Below are positions 1-5,820 of a stretch of 31,294 bases of DNA, one piece after another. The stretch comes from a virus. Below the pieces are notes generated by a model. That model was given only the letters and a program-made list of their open reading frames with translations, did no database searches and was not told where the DNA came from. Every line of letters starts with the position of its first letter. The stretch's first letter is position 1. The stretch lies in the IMG/VR virus record IMGVR_UViG_3300022752_000262, positions 1-31,294 of that record, one strand, 5' to 3'. The position numbers and the translations under genes are program-made.

Positions 1-441
1 TTCTTTGATCAATTCCAATACATTGTCATCACAACGTCCAGTCTTTAGCAAATTGCCTTCCATATCAATTTTGCCAAAATAGATATTATCTCCGAATGGA
101 CCACCGTCAGTAATCATTACTTGACCAGCGTATTTACTACGCTCGCCAGCAATAGTGAAAACAACATTTTGATTAAATGTTGTCTTAAGTCTGATTTTCA
201 TGCGCTTCAATGATTTACTTGCCTTTGCAAACAAGTTTTTAATTTCGACAACAGAAACCAATTCAGTTGATGCCATTGGTTTTGCGCCGTTGGCGCGTTG
301 AATCAGCACATTAACCCAATACAATTGCTTTTCAGAAACCCTACCATATCGATCAAAACCTTCGATTAAACTACCGGCAAAATCTCGATCACGGTCGCCA
401 AGCTTATTGAAAACAGACTTAAGGGTTGCAATTTCATTCAT
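1..441 (-). CDS. Hypothetical protein, 3' end outside the window
   Basis: A leftward reading frame of 147 codons runs off the left edge without a stop. I chose the ATG at 441 because a GGAG ribosome-binding site lies 8 nt upstream of it. The visible N-terminus (MNEIATLKSVFNKLGDRDRD) continues with DFAGSLIEGF and then GRVSEKQLYWVNVLIQRA. This 'gap, Gly-Arg-x-Ser-Glu-Lys-Gln' helix pattern recurs in uncharacterised phage and plasmid proteins. No catalytic motif is visible in the part present. It is the third gene of a leftward cluster and is separated from the Gp88-like gene by a hairpin/T-run. Its function is unknown; a role in early or DNA metabolism is only a guess from its position opposite the structural genes. 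Confidence 0.75.
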   Translation of the reverse strand, partial: MNEIATLKSVFNKLGDRDRDFAGSLIEGFDRYGRVSEKQLYWVNVLIQRANGAKPMASTELVSVVEIKNLFAKASKSLKRMKIRLKTTFNQNVVFTIAGERSKYAGQVMITDGGPFGDNIYFGKIDMEGNLLKTGRCDDNVLELIKE

Positions 442-456
442 TTTAAAAACTCCGAT

Positions 457-488
457 TGAAAAAAAGAAAAGCCGTTATTGCTAACGGC
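457..488 (-). terminator. Intrinsic-type terminator between two leftward genes
   Basis: A perfect 7-bp stem (GCCGTTA at 471-477, TAACGGC at 482-488) closes a TTGC tetraloop. Read on the minus strand it is followed by a T-rich run (complement of 459-470). It lies 9 nt past the stop of the Gp88-like gene and about 30 nt before the next leftward start. The short stem suggests partial termination or an RNA 3'-end stabiliser rather than full shutdown. Confidence 0.7.
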
Positions 489-496
489 TAGTGAAA

Positions 497-1285
497 TTAG
501 GCGGCAACAATTTGAATTGTTTTTGCAGCATCAACCACAAAACCAGTCATATCCTTTTTGGCTTTACCCTTTGCATAAAGGGCAACAACAACGCCATTCG
601 GATCAAGATGTCGGATATCGCTATCGTCGCCATCAATGCATTGCATGCCATTGAATGACGTTGGAATTGATGCCTTAGTGCGAAACACTACGGCAATTCG
701 CATTCCCGATGCAATTGCCTTATTGACATAAGGCTGAAACTTAATGACACCACTATAAGAGAATGTCAAATCGTAATTGGCAGGGATATCTTTACGATTA
801 GGGATTTTTGTGTAATCGTAGAATTGAATTTCAGGAAACAATGCGAAGATGTTTTTGTAAACACCCATTGGCTTGCCAATTGTTGCTGACAATTTAGCGT
901 CAACATCAACGCTAATTAATTCCCACCGGATATCGGTTGTGCCATTCAATCTGCAAAGAAAATTGAAACCCTTTGCAATAACCTTTGCATTGGTTTTGAA
1001 TATTTCCTTTGCAAGATGACGCATAAACCCCAATTGATCTTCAATGAAATAGCGGGCCTTGTTGTAACGCCCTTTAGTTTTTGCATCGGCAAATGCGGGA
1101 TTGCCAGCGGTATTCAAACATGCAATGTCGCATTGTGCGACTTCTGCCATTGCACAAAGATTAATTCCCGACATTCTAGCAGGAGCCATATATAATACGG
1201 CTGTCATAAAACCGTATTGCTGTCCTTTTAATGTTTTAGGGTTGGTGTCAACCGAGAAAAGAGCATTAGGGATATAGTGTGCCAT
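497..1285 (-). CDS. Gp88-like phage protein of unknown function
   Basis: This 262-residue protein has motifs I recognise from the phage 'Gene product 88' family. Three cysteines near the N-terminus (C44, C52, C56) lead into CLNTAGNP. They are followed by KARYFIEDQ, then RLNGTTDIRWE, FYDYTKIPNR, LTFSYSG, AVVFR and IDGDDSDIRHLDP. The frame extends 13 codons further upstream to an ATG at 1324, but I chose the ATG at 1285 (MAHYIPNALF) because GGAG sits 7 nt before it and the extension is hydrophobic junk overlapping a terminator T-run. The family is conserved in many phages and has no established biochemical role known to me. The cysteine cluster could bind metal or an iron-sulfur centre, which is inference. 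It is the middle gene of the leftward cluster, with hairpin terminators on both sides. Confidence 0.75.
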   Translation of the reverse strand: MAHYIPNALFSVDTNPKTLKGQQYGFMTAVLYMAPARMSGINLCAMAEVAQCDIACLNTAGNPAFADAKTKGRYNKARYFIEDQLGFMRHLAKEIFKTNAKVIAKGFNFLCRLNGTTDIRWELISVDVDAKLSATIGKPMGVYKNIFALFPEIQFYDYTKIPNRKDIPANYDLTFSYSGVIKFQPYVNKAIASGMRIAVVFRTKASIPTSFNGMQCIDGDDSDIRHLDPNGVVVALYAKGKAKKDMTGFVVDAAKTIQIVAA

Positions 1286-1300
1286 GATAATTCTCCGAAT

Positions 1301-1367
1301 AAAAACAAACAAAAAAGAAAACACCCACTAATGCACCATTGTTGCCAATGATGCATTGATTGGTGTT
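1301..1367 (-). terminator. Strong leftward intrinsic terminator
   Basis: Two 22-nt arms (1320-1341 and 1346-1367) flank a TTGC loop, with only a few mismatches or G-U wobbles. On the minus strand the stem is followed by TTCTTTTTTG and more T-rich sequence (complement of 1301-1320). It begins 1 nt past the stop of the 56-residue gene and ends 35 nt before the Gp88-like start codon, so it sits inside the leftward gene cluster. Confidence 0.75.
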
Positions 1368-1538
1368 TTAATAAACGTATAAATCGACCTTGTCATCGTT
1401 TACATAAAGCCATTCTGAATCGTCACTAATAATTGTATATTGAATTGAACCGCCATATTTAACGCGATAGTCAATAATGAATCCGTAATGACGAATGCCG
1501 CGAACAATTGCTGTTACATAAGTGCCATTTTCAAACAT
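1368..1538 (-). CDS. Small hypothetical protein, 56 residues
   Basis: A complete leftward frame starts at the ATG at 1538 (MFENGTYVTAIVRGIRHYG) and ends with DDKVDLYVY and TAA. An AAAGGG stretch about 9 nt upstream can serve as a ribosome-binding site. The alternation of hydrophobic and polar residues, with a GGSIQYTIISDD turn, suggests a small beta barrel (SH3-like). That is inferred from pattern only. Its tight placement before a strong terminator and ahead of the Gp88-like gene supports a real gene. It is the first gene of the leftward transcript entering from the divergence region. Function unknown. Confidence 0.65.
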   Translation of the reverse strand: MFENGTYVTAIVRGIRHYGFIIDYRVKYGGSIQYTIISDDSEWLYVNDDKVDLYVY

Positions 1539-1586
1539 GATAAAACCCTTTTAATTAAGATATTAACGGCATCCTAATAAACACCG

Positions 1587-1618
1587 CCAATGCAATCTAT
1601 TTAATTAAATTGCATTGG
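1587..1618. repeat. 10-bp inverted repeat in the leftward leader
   Basis: CCAATGCAAT (1587-1596) and ATTGCATTGG (1609-1618) are perfect inverted copies around a 12-nt AT loop. It lies about 50 bp upstream of the 56-residue leftward gene, so it would fold in that gene's 5' leader or act as an operator. There is no good T-run after it on either strand, which makes a terminator less likely. Confidence 0.55.
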
Positions 1619-1710
1619 ATAAAACAATGCGTCGGAATACCCTATTAATCCCTTCGCATTGCCACAACAATATAAAAACAATCAATTAATAATTAATTGT
1701 CTTTACTTAT

Positions 1711-1746
1711 GGGATTGACGCTAACGCATGCGCGGCAATCAATCCC
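1711..1746. repeat. Inverted repeat enclosing CGCATGCG
   Basis: GGGATTGA (1711-1718) pairs perfectly with TCAATCCC (1739-1746). The 20-nt interior contains the palindrome CGCATGCG (1725-1732). The nested symmetry fits a protein-binding site or a folded leader, but no specific factor can be named. Confidence 0.5.
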
Positions 1747-1816
1747 TTCGAACCTCGCACTAGCATGCAATCGTTAGTCGCATGATCAAAGCGGTAAGCC
1801 GTGGTTTGTAAGCGTT

Positions 1817-1862
1817 ACAGCGTCAGCGCTGTGTGGTTTGGTTTTTCGTGTTGCTGACGTTG
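1817..1862 (+). repeat. Two mutually exclusive hairpins
   Basis: A short hairpin uses ACAGCG (1817-1822) with CGCTGT (1827-1832) around a TCAG loop. An alternative 10-bp stem uses CAGCGTCAGC (1818-1827) with GCTGACGTTG (1853-1862), with one G-U pair. They share the 5' arm, so only one can form at a time. A T-rich segment (GGTTTGGTTTTT, 1835-1846) follows the short hairpin and would lie in the loop of the long one. This resembles an attenuator, although no downstream gene within 1 kb supports it. Confidence 0.4.
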
Positions 1863-1932
1863 CCCTACCGGCACACACAATATAGCAGATACCGTGCCAG
1901 CGTGAAAACCCGCTACAACCCGCATTCTACCG

Positions 1933-1944
1933 TGGAAGCTTCCA
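1933..1944. repeat. Perfect 12-bp palindrome
   Basis: TGGAAGCTTCCA reads identically on both strands. It lies 17 bp from the paired TTGCCGGTAGAG repeats. An operator half-site pair is plausible; the binding factor is unknown. Confidence 0.5.
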
Positions 1945-1960
1945 TTTTATAGAACGATAG

Positions 1961-2000
1961 CGGCAAGCTTTGCCGGTAGAGTTTGCCGGTAGAGCGGCAA
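1961..2000. repeat. Twin 12-bp direct repeats flanked by inverted CGGCAA
   Basis: TTGCCGGTAGAG occurs at 1970-1981 and again at 1983-1994, a 13-bp step. CGGCAA at 1961-1966 and 1995-2000 can pair with the TTGCCG of either repeat. The symmetrical arrangement suggests cooperative binding by a repressor or initiator, or a cruciform. The 13-bp spacing does not match one 10.5-bp helical turn. Confidence 0.55.
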
Positions 2001-2022
2001 TAATGTCGTTATGGGATTTTGC

Positions 2023-2303
2023 ATGAGTGCTGGCGCGGATCGCGAGCGACTAATAAAGAAAACGTGCGCCCGCGCGAAGAGCATAAAGCATGCCAGCGGC
2101 TCTATCATGCTATTTTTTGATACTATTTTAAGGGTAAACCCTATGCCTTTAAAACGCGATAGGAAGCCCGTAGAGCGTTTTTCGGGATTGTGAAGGGTAG
2201 GGTAGCGACTAGATCGCGATCGATTGCTGTAGAGCGATTGGCAGGTTTTTCATGCTATTTTTTGGTATGTTTTTTCGTTCTTTTCTCTAGAATGAGTGCT
2301 GGC
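2023..2303. repeat. Direct repeat pair ATGAGTGCTGGC
   Basis: The 12-mer ATGAGTGCTGGC is present exactly at 2023-2034 and 2292-2303. A second exact pair, the 15-mer TCATGCTATTTTTTG, occurs at 2105-2119 and 2250-2264. The two pairs are interleaved, suggesting a duplicated regulatory block that later diverged, or recurring phage promoter elements. No sigma70-like pair of boxes fits them well. Confidence 0.55.
2131..2142. promoter_or_regulatory. Operator-like inverted repeat AGGGTAAACCCT
   Basis: AGGGT and ACCCT are inverted around AA and followed by ATG-like sequence (CCCTATG). A related element, ATAGGG-GTTT-CCCTAT, lies at 2330-2345 and is also followed by GG. The two share the CCCTATG edge and symmetry, so they may bind the same dimeric regulator. 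This is inference from symmetry only. Confidence 0.35.
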
Positions 2304-2329
2304 ATGCATGCTTTCTTTTTACGGTCAAT

Positions 2330-2345
2330 ATAGGGGTTTCCCTAT
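2330..2345. promoter_or_regulatory. Operator-like inverted repeat ATAGGG/CCCTAT
   Basis: Six-base arms are perfectly inverted around GTTT. It is the better of the two AGGG/CCCT-type symmetric sites in the divergence region (the other is at 2131-2142). Confidence 0.35.
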
Positions 2346-2696
2346 GGTAAAGAATGCGAAAGTGTGCTAGGCATTTTTCGTTATAGACATTGTAACGAAT
2401 GGGGTAGGGGTAGTGATAAATTTTAGGATGATAGTGTCGACCGGTTCACTACACTGTAACACAGTCGTAATAATTCCTAGAATAGTGTTATTTTATATAA
2501 CTATATTTATATGCTTATCAGTAGCAGAATGATTATGCTCAAAAGTATAGTTATGCTCAGCGGTACGATGTTGCTCCACAGCATAGTGAGTGCTGCTAGA
2601 ATGATTATGACGCATTGCATCATACTTTATCGCATGATAGTTATCTTTTCCATAAGCAATCGTAATTAACTTTAGTATCATTCTAATGTATACTAC

Positions 2697-2730
2697 GGTG
2701 GGGGGACGCGTGGGCCACCGGGGGGTATGG
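2697..2730 (+). other. G-rich tract, possible G-quadruplex
   Basis: Runs of six G at 2700-2705, three at 2712-2714 and six at 2720-2725, plus a GG at 2729-2730, stand out in AT-rich surroundings. GGTGG (2697-2701) can also pair with CCACC (2715-2719). A three-tier quadruplex is possible by splitting a six-G run. The base composition differs sharply from both flanks. Confidence 0.4.
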
Positions 2731-2828
2731 CGTTATCTGTATATACGTCTACCCACAGAAGGGTAAAATTGACTTGTTAACCACTTTGTATTTTGGCTAG
2801 TGTCTACAACGTCGGCAACACAACAAAA

Positions 2829-2844
2829 TGTTTCATGTGGAACA
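2829..2844. promoter_or_regulatory. parS-like 16-bp site (ParB-binding motif)
   Basis: The sequence TGTTTCATGTGGAACA differs from the chromosomal parS form TGTTTCACGTGGAACA at one position, and from TGTTTCACGTGAAACA at two. The mismatch changes the central CACGTG to CATGTG, a position usually important for ParB. The site lies in the gene-free region beside two stem-loops. No ParA or ParB gene is visible in the window. Confidence 0.4.
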
Positions 2845-2861
2845 ATAAAGATGAAAATCAT

Positions 2862-2908
2862 TCTCATTTAGAAAAGGAAAGAACAACATCTTTGTTGTAT
2901 AAATGAGA
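2862..2908. repeat. Nested stem-loop, 9 bp outer and 6 bp inner
   Basis: TCTCATTTA (2862-2870) pairs with TAAATGAGA (2900-2908). Inside, ACAACA (2883-2888) pairs with TGTTGT (2893-2898) around TCTT. The asymmetrical 12-nt internal side (GAAAAGGAAAGA) is purine-only. It could be a folded RNA element upstream of the rightward genes. Confidence 0.5.
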
Positions 2909-2953
2909 CATTCTGGAAAGTCTTTGCTCTTTTCCCTATTTTTTCCTATAACA

Positions 2954-2972
2954 TCTACATAGTTGATGTAGA
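2954..2972. repeat. 7-bp stem-loop
   Basis: TCTACAT (2954-2960) and ATGTAGA (2966-2972) are perfect inverted copies around AGTTG. It sits just upstream of the candidate promoter for the rightward block. Confidence 0.5.
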
Positions 2973-2990
2973 CAATATCACTCTGTAAAA

Positions 2991-3020
2991 TTGATTAGTA
3001 ATTTTAATTACTTATTTTAT
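2991..3020 (+). promoter_or_regulatory. Candidate sigma70-type promoter for the rightward block
   Basis: TTGATT (2991-2996) is followed, after 18 nt, by TTTTAT (3015-3020). The spacer contains the inverted repeat AGTAATT-TT-AATTACT (2997-3012). The first rightward start codon is at 3073. The match is moderate and the sequence is very AT-rich, so chance matches are likely. Confidence 0.35.
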
Positions 3021-3072
3021 ATATTTTTATATGCTGATGTTATGCTGACAGCAACCTATATAGATCATTATA

Positions 3073-3354
3073 ATGAATGAACAAAAAATAAATAAACTTT
3101 TTAGAACAAGAAAAGAATTAGAAACAACAGGAGAAATAAACATACCTCCTTATTCTATTATTACAGAAGCATATAAACTTTTACATGAAGGAAAAGAAAC
3201 AAAAATACATATTCCTCATAGTGATGTTTATTTTGTTAGAATTGCTCTGGAAAAACATAGCGGATTTTTCTTTCCTTTAAATGTTGTTGAAGAAGCCATG
3301 CGGATGGAAGGCTGGAAAGAACAAAGACATGTTTATTTAGGAAAGAGTTTATAA
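3073..3354 (+). CDS. Hypothetical protein, 93 residues
   Basis: It opens the rightward gene series. The frame begins MNEQKINKLFRTRKELETTG and ends KEQRHVYLGKSL. No strong Shine-Dalgarno precedes the ATG, so it may be translated from a near-leaderless or weakly initiated message. The middle (IHIPHSDVYFVRIALEKHSG) looks like a small alpha/beta fold with a charged amphipathic helix at the end. I do not recognise a family. Its position right after the divergence region suggests a regulatory or early product, but nothing in the residues proves it. Confidence 0.6.
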   Translation: MNEQKINKLFRTRKELETTGEINIPPYSIITEAYKLLHEGKETKIHIPHSDVYFVRIALEKHSGFFFPLNVVEEAMRMEGWKEQRHVYLGKSL

Positions 3355-3403
3355 AAAAGAAATTAATAGTTTTTTTGTTATAAGAAAACAGGAGGAAAAT
3401 TTT

Positions 3404-3715
3404 ATGCCAATCGACTACCACGGTAAGACGTTTCCGGGTTATAACAAGCCAATCAAATCCGACCGGAAAGAAAAAGTAGGAATGGTGTTAGCCAAAGAAG
3501 GGGAAAAAGTTAAACTCATCCACTTCGGTGATTCCTCAATGGGGCATAACTACAGCCCAGAAGCTAGAGAAGCTTTTAAAAGTAGACATCAAAAGAATAT
3601 AGACAAAGGCAAGATGTCAGCAGCGTATTGGGCTGACAAACAGCTTTGGAAAAAAGGTGGAGATGTTAAACAACCTCCAGCTTCGCAGAAGAAAACATTT
3701 GGTAAAAAGACTTAA
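3404..3715 (+). CDS. Small basic phage protein, AYWADK-motif family
   Basis: This 103-residue protein has a strong AGGAGG site 8 nt before its ATG. The stretch LIHFGDSSMGHNYSPEAREA, then FKSRHQKNIDKGKMSAAYWADK and LW, matches a pattern I recall from many aquatic phage genomes. There it reads 'FKARHxKNIxKGKMSxAYWADKxLW'. The role is unknown, but the Lys/His/Arg-rich core suggests nucleic-acid binding or packaging with DNA. The C-terminus carries KKGGDVK, the first example of a KGGxV motif shared by several nearby proteins. Confidence 0.75.
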   Translation: MPIDYHGKTFPGYNKPIKSDRKEKVGMVLAKEGEKVKLIHFGDSSMGHNYSPEAREAFKSRHQKNIDKGKMSAAYWADKQLWKKGGDVKQPPASQKKTFGKKT

Positions 3716-3743
3716 TGTCTTTTATTTTTTTTAGGAGATAGAC

Positions 3744-4736
3744 ATGGGTTTGCTTACTGTTGGTGGAAGAGAAATTGTAAAGAAAAGCGGAAAGAAAGCT
3801 GCTAATGAAGAAGCTGCTAATCTAGTTAAAGGTGCCACTGGCAAAGTTGCTGGTAGCAAAACCTCTGCTGCCAACGAACTCAATCTAGAAGATTTTCAAC
3901 CCCGTCAATCTTATGGAAAGTTTGCTGGAAAGTATGAACAAGAAAGCGGAAAGGCAGCAAGAGAAGCTATGGAAGGTGGTGTTCCTTCTGTTAAGTCTGG
4001 TGGGCGTCTTGCTGTTAAAGCTGAAGAAGAGGGCAGCAACGCTCTCACACGCCGTACAAGCCTCGCAGAGACTGCTGCCAATGCTAAGGCTAGGGCGGAG
4101 AAAAATATGGGCATGGCAGACGTTGTAGAGGCTGTAAAACTAAAGGATGAAACTTTAAGAGCCGGAACAAGAGCGGCTGGTTCTTCTGGTAGCGGAAAAG
4201 CTGCTGGCATTGCTGCTGGTATTGCTGGCGCTGGTAGTCTTGGTGTTATTGCTCTTATGGATAGGAATGAAAAAGAACCAAGTAAAGCTAACAAAGCTAG
4301 CAAAGACAATGAGTCAACTTCTTCTAACAAAGCTAGCGAAAGTAAAAGCGATAGCGGTTCTTTGGCTGACGCAGTTAAAGACATGCCTGAAAAGAAAGCT
4401 AAAAAAACTATTAGCGATTTTGAAAAAGCTTTTGCTGAAGCTAGAAAAGCTGGTGACAAAACTTTTTCTTTTAAAGGATCAGAATTTACTACCCGTTTAA
4501 AAGAAGAGTCTGTTAGTGCTTTTAACAAAAAATTTGAAAGCAAAGATGACTTTGCTGGCCGTATGGAACAAAGCTACGAAAATCGTCAACGCTACGAAGC
4601 AGGTGAAATGAATGTTCTTGCTAAGGGTGGATTTGTTAAAGCAAAGCCAAAAGCTCATAATGGCAACCGTACTTCTCATTCAATGAATTACAATTCTATT
4701 GATATGGGAAAATTTATGAAAAAAGTAAAGAAATAA
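3744..4736 (+). CDS. Lys/Ala/Ser-rich protein with one membrane-like segment
   Basis: A 330-residue protein starting MGLLTVGGREIVKKSGKKAA after an AGGAGAT site. Most of it is low-complexity and strongly basic. Near residues 148-172 a small hydrophobic run (AAGIAAGIAGAGSLGVIALM) could insert in a membrane or be a packed helix. A KASES/KSDS-type linker follows, then a more ordered C-terminal part with DFEKAFAEARKAGDKTFSFK. Near the end is LAKGGFVKAKPK, the shared KGGxV motif. A minor virion or DNA-associated protein fits the composition and location. A long antisense reading frame over it is a composition artefact. Confidence 0.65.
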   Translation: MGLLTVGGREIVKKSGKKAANEEAANLVKGATGKVAGSKTSAANELNLEDFQPRQSYGKFAGKYEQESGKAAREAMEGGVPSVKSGGRLAVKAEEEGSNALTRRTSLAETAANAKARAEKNMGMADVVEAVKLKDETLRAGTRAAGSSGSGKAAGIAAGIAGAGSLGVIALMDRNEKEPSKANKASKDNESTSSNKASESKSDSGSLADAVKDMPEKKAKKTISDFEKAFAEARKAGDKTFSFKGSEFTTRLKEESVSAFNKKFESKDDFAGRMEQSYENRQRYEAGEMNVLAKGGFVKAKPKAHNGNRTSHSMNYNSIDMGKFMKKVKK

Positions 4737-4752
4737 ATTATAAGGTTTTACA

Positions 4753-4953
4753 ATGAAACTTTCTCCAGAAGTAGCCAAACAAATGGGAAAGAAAACTGCA
4801 ATGATGGGCAGCGAAGTTAATAGCCCCGGCATTTTTCCAATTAATATGGTGGAGCCTCATTCAAGGTTACAAAAAGGCGGATATGTAAAGAGTAATGTTG
4901 GTTACGCCAATTGTGGGGCTTCCGTAAAGCCAGCGCAAAAAAGAAAAAATTAA
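4753..4953 (+). CDS. Small protein with C-terminal KGGxV/YANCGASVKPAQK tag
   Basis: A 66-residue protein, MKLSPEVAKQMGKKTAMMGS, with AAGG 8 nt before the start. Its last 25 residues contain QKGGYVK and then GYANCGASVKPAQKRKN. The next protein ends with almost the same sequence. The rest is short, with a proline-containing linker (SPGIFPINMVEPHS). No enzyme motif is seen. It is probably a small virion component or a substrate of whatever recognises the shared tail. Confidence 0.65.
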   Translation: MKLSPEVAKQMGKKTAMMGSEVNSPGIFPINMVEPHSRLQKGGYVKSNVGYANCGASVKPAQKRKN

Positions 4954-4962
4954 GGAGATATC

Positions 4963-5364
4963 ATGCAAAAGTGGGAAAGGCTTAATGAGCTAGTACAAGA
5001 ACAAGAAAAGCTTAAAAAAGAATATAGAAAAGCAAGCATGCTTCCTATTGGTGGGGAAGCTGTTAAAATGGGAAGTAATTTATTTTCTTCTAAAAAAGAA
5101 AAGAAAGACATGGAAAAAGCATATAATAAACTTCAAAATATGCGAGAGCAGGAAATTGAAAACAATGCTGTAAAAATTAAAGAACTAAGAAAAGAAGTTT
5201 ATAAGGATACTAAAGATTACGGTCCTAGTGATGAAGATAAAAAACTAGCTAGGGATGACGAGTTTAGACAAATGACGTTAAAAGATATTGGTTTTAGAAA
5301 AGGTGGTGTTGTGTATGCTAATTGCGGTGCTTCAGTAAAGCCAGCGCAAAAAGCTAAGAAATAA
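4963..5364 (+). CDS. Coiled-coil protein with C-terminal KGGxV/YANCGASVKPAQK tag
   Basis: A 133-residue protein with a strong AAGGAGAT site 6 nt before ATG. The N-terminal 38 residues are a charged helix (LNELVQEQEKLKKEYRKA), then there is a GGEAVKMGS linker and a second long Lys/Glu helix. The C-terminus is RKGGVVYANCGASVKPAQKA. At DNA level the tail is near-identical to that of the preceding gene (4904-4944 against 5316-5356), so it arose by duplication or recombination of a 3' module. Function unknown. Confidence 0.65.
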   Translation: MQKWERLNELVQEQEKLKKEYRKASMLPIGGEAVKMGSNLFSSKKEKKDMEKAYNKLQNMREQEIENNAVKIKELRKEVYKDTKDYGPSDEDKKLARDDEFRQMTLKDIGFRKGGVVYANCGASVKPAQKAKK

Positions 5365-5385
5365 AAGTCTTTTAAGGAGATAGAG

Positions 5386-5820
5386 ATGGCTGTTGGCGAA
5401 AAGAAAACTGATGCTCAGAAAATTGCTGAGCTTAGAAAAGCTGCTGAAGACAAAACACTTCCTCAAGCTGTTAGAAACACTTATCTGGACAGAGCAAATC
5501 AACTTGAACGTGCTGGCTACGAAAAGATAAAAATACAGGAAGGATTGGGGATGGCTAAAGGTGGAAAAGTTCCATCAAAAGCAAAGCCAGCAAAGCCAGC
5601 AATGGCTATTATGATTGGACTTTCTCCAACAAAGAAAATGGCTAAAGGAGGCGCAGCTATTAGCGAATATGGCGGCAAAGAAAAATATCCTTCTAAAACT
5701 GCTATGATGAAGCATGAAAAGAAAGAGCCAAAGAAAATGGAAAAAAAAGAAGGTATGATGGCTAAAGGCGGGGCTGTAAAAAAGAAGCCCATGAAAGGTG
5801 TTATTAATAAGTTTGTATAA
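5386..5820 (+). CDS. Basic protein with three MAKGG motifs
   Basis: This 144-residue protein follows AAGGAGAT. A helical N-terminal third (KTDAQKIAELRKAAEDKTLP) precedes a Lys/Pro-rich tail. The tail holds three motif copies: MAKGGKVPSK, MAKGGAAISEYGG and MAKGGAVKKKPMKG. The spacing between copies is 25-50 residues. High Lys content suggests contact with DNA or another anionic partner. It ends in TAATG, sharing one base with the next start, so translation is probably coupled. Confidence 0.65.
   Translation: MAVGEKKTDAQKIAELRKAAEDKTLPQAVRNTYLDRANQLERAGYEKIKIQEGLGMAKGGKVPSKAKPAKPAMAIMIGLSPTKKMAKGGAAISEYGGKEKYPSKTAMMKHEKKEPKKMEKKEGMMAKGGAVKKKPMKGVINKFV

Larger units (their letters stand above)
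1539..3072. other. 1.5 kb gene-free divergence region
   Basis: This stretch separates the leftward genes from the rightward structural block. I see no convincing coding sequence in it on either strand. It contains several perfect palindromes, nested stem-loops, 12-15 bp direct repeats, a G-rich tract and a parS-like site, each listed separately. GTAGAGCG recurs at 1990, 2170 and 2229, and GATCGCGATC is a perfect palindrome at 2212-2221. The stretch probably carries divergent promoters and operators, and possibly an origin or partition-like site. None of these functions is proven by the sequence. Confidence 0.75.

Noticed and set aside
1730-1770. TTCGAA-containing segment as a possible tRNA T-arm
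   Set aside because: The flanking bases do not form a 5-bp stem and no acceptor or anticodon arm can be drawn.
2011-2193. Rightward 60-residue reading frame
   Set aside because: It crosses exact direct repeats, has no ribosome-binding site, and its Arg/Lys/Cys content looks like translated non-coding DNA.
2493-2681. Leftward 62-residue His-rich reading frame
   Set aside because: The His/Asn/Tyr richness comes from degenerate repeats such as GAATGATTATG; no ribosome-binding site precedes the start.
2703-2714. GGACGCGTGGG resembling a cDNA library adapter
   Set aside because: The match is 11 bases with no continuation of the adapter on either side; chance is sufficient, though read-level checking is suggested under the G-rich tract.
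3911-4543. Leftward 210-residue reading frame opposite the Lys/Ala/Ser-rich gene
   Set aside because: It is a shadow of a low-complexity gene with GCT/AAA codons; it has no start signal and reads as Leu/Ser/Ala noise.
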